This document shows positions 63,131 to 64,000 of a stretch of DNA of 64,000 bases, piece by piece. Positions within the stretch are counted from its first letter, which is position 1. Every line of letters begins with the position of its first letter. The translations under genes were made by a program, and so were the position numbers. Source of the DNA: Cardiocondyla obscurior (taxonomy: Eukaryota; Arthropoda; Insecta; Hymenoptera; Formicidae); assembly GCF_019399895.1 (NCBI RefSeq), contig NC_091864.1, positions 660,001-724,000 on the forward strand, written 5' to 3'. The notes beneath the pieces were generated by a model. That model worked only from the letters and a program-made list of their open reading frames with translations, was not told the DNA's origin and did not search any database.

Positions 63131-64000
63131 AGTCTTCCCCGCCTCATCTGCAAAAGTAATACCGCTCTAGCTTTATCTCGAGGTGAATACGGTGAGTGGA
63201 GTAGCAAACGCACTAAAAAGAAACCGATGATATCGATCTGTTTTCCCTCCCCACGGTACGAGCTAGTTACTCGAGATGTTTCTTATATGTCAACTTACTG
63301 TCGCGTCGCGCGCTCAAATGTTACATGTTAAATCTCCCGTTCTCCTTGCTTTTTCGAGAGGAAAGAAAAAAAAAAAAAAAAGGGCGAAAGTCGCAATGGC
63401 AGAATCAATAGGGATGGAATTTTGGACGGCTATATAATGCATCAAATATTATCTCGCGCGGCCGTCGCTCATTTTGTATCGTGCTCTTTTTGTGTGTACT
63501 TTAAAAAATTATTGCGCCGGAGCCAGGTCATAATTTTATCACCCTGGTGCCATTTGTAGCTTCGCCATTTCACAGTTAAATACATTCTTAAAATTCTGTT
63601 TGACAGAACTTCATGTTTCTGGTTCACGGCGTAAATATTGCTATTTTCTTTTCCCTGGTATATCTTACGCTGCGATGTTTGCATGCTAGAGGAGCTCGAC
63701 GAAGGTATATTTTATTACTCTTTAGCAAATATTTATGTAACCAAGCGGAGATCCATTTGCATGATAACAGAGAAAATCTTCTGAAATAGCTCGAATAATA
63801 TCTTGGCCACAAGGACAAAGCCTCGGGCCATCCGGGCGAAGAAAGGGAAGAGAAAGAGCCAGGTATATCTTAGAGAGGATTTACTTGCGATTGTCTGGTC
63901 TTTGAAACGGGACTCGTACCTGTGTGACGGCTCGCGTACATTTTTTCTGCTCTTTTTTTTTTTTTTTTTTTTACCGCTTGCATATTTTTACGGCGAATTA

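Larger units (their letters stand above)
59288..64000. other. No gene supported downstream of copy B
   Basis: Contains the short similarity to copy A at 59387-59425, homopolymers and a small tandem repeat at 63082-63130. I see no gene or RNA that I can support. Confidence 0.5.

Overview
The window looks like an insect nuclear contig, most likely Hymenoptera and possibly an ant. It has short GT-AG introns, many homopolymer tracts, CpG-rich non-coding DNA that is mostly free of genes, and two ELOVL-type fatty-acid elongase genes of insect type. The species cannot be named from the sequence alone. There are no bacterial operons, CRISPR arrays, rRNA genes or tRNA genes that I can support, and no transposase or reverse transcriptase reading frame that I recognise.

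Layout. From 1 to about 26.4 kb the DNA is mixed in composition, CpG-rich and almost without genes. From about 26.4 to 34.4 kb is a clearly AT-rich, CpG-poor domain holding the only two confident protein-coding genes. They are four-exon ELOVL paralogues arranged tail to tail: gene 1 on + at 27877-29323 (266 aa) and gene 2 on - at 31414-33246 (260 aa). Intron phases are identical (1, 0, 0) and exon 3 is exactly 303 nt in both, so they descend from one duplication with inversion. All catalytic motifs are intact in both. The third intron of gene 1 appears to use a GC-AG splice pair where gene 2 has GT-AG. From 34.4 kb to the end the DNA returns to CpG-rich sequence without confident genes.

The most unusual content is a family of exon-like modules. 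On the - strand at 21.2-22.1 kb (copy A: four modules) and 58.6-59.3 kb (copy B: three modules) there are short segments each bounded by a good 3' splice site and a good 5' splice site, in the same order, including a 40-nt microexon at the end of both. Five modules in these two arrays end in a related block of about 55-60 bases (CTGAGAGGAGGAGG..., GGCATC..., GGCGGAGCAAC) running directly into the splice donor. A sixth, weaker match ends at a donor on the + strand at 2.48 kb. Across the shared 61 codons of the largest module nearly every difference between copies changes an amino acid, which argues against a conserved protein and suggests a duplicated multi-exon non-coding RNA locus or a decaying gene family. 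I could not match it to anything I know.

The elongases would act in the endoplasmic reticulum on very-long-chain fatty acids, which in ants and other Hymenoptera feed cuticular hydrocarbon, wax and pheromone synthesis. Nothing in the sequence connects them functionally to the exon-module family.
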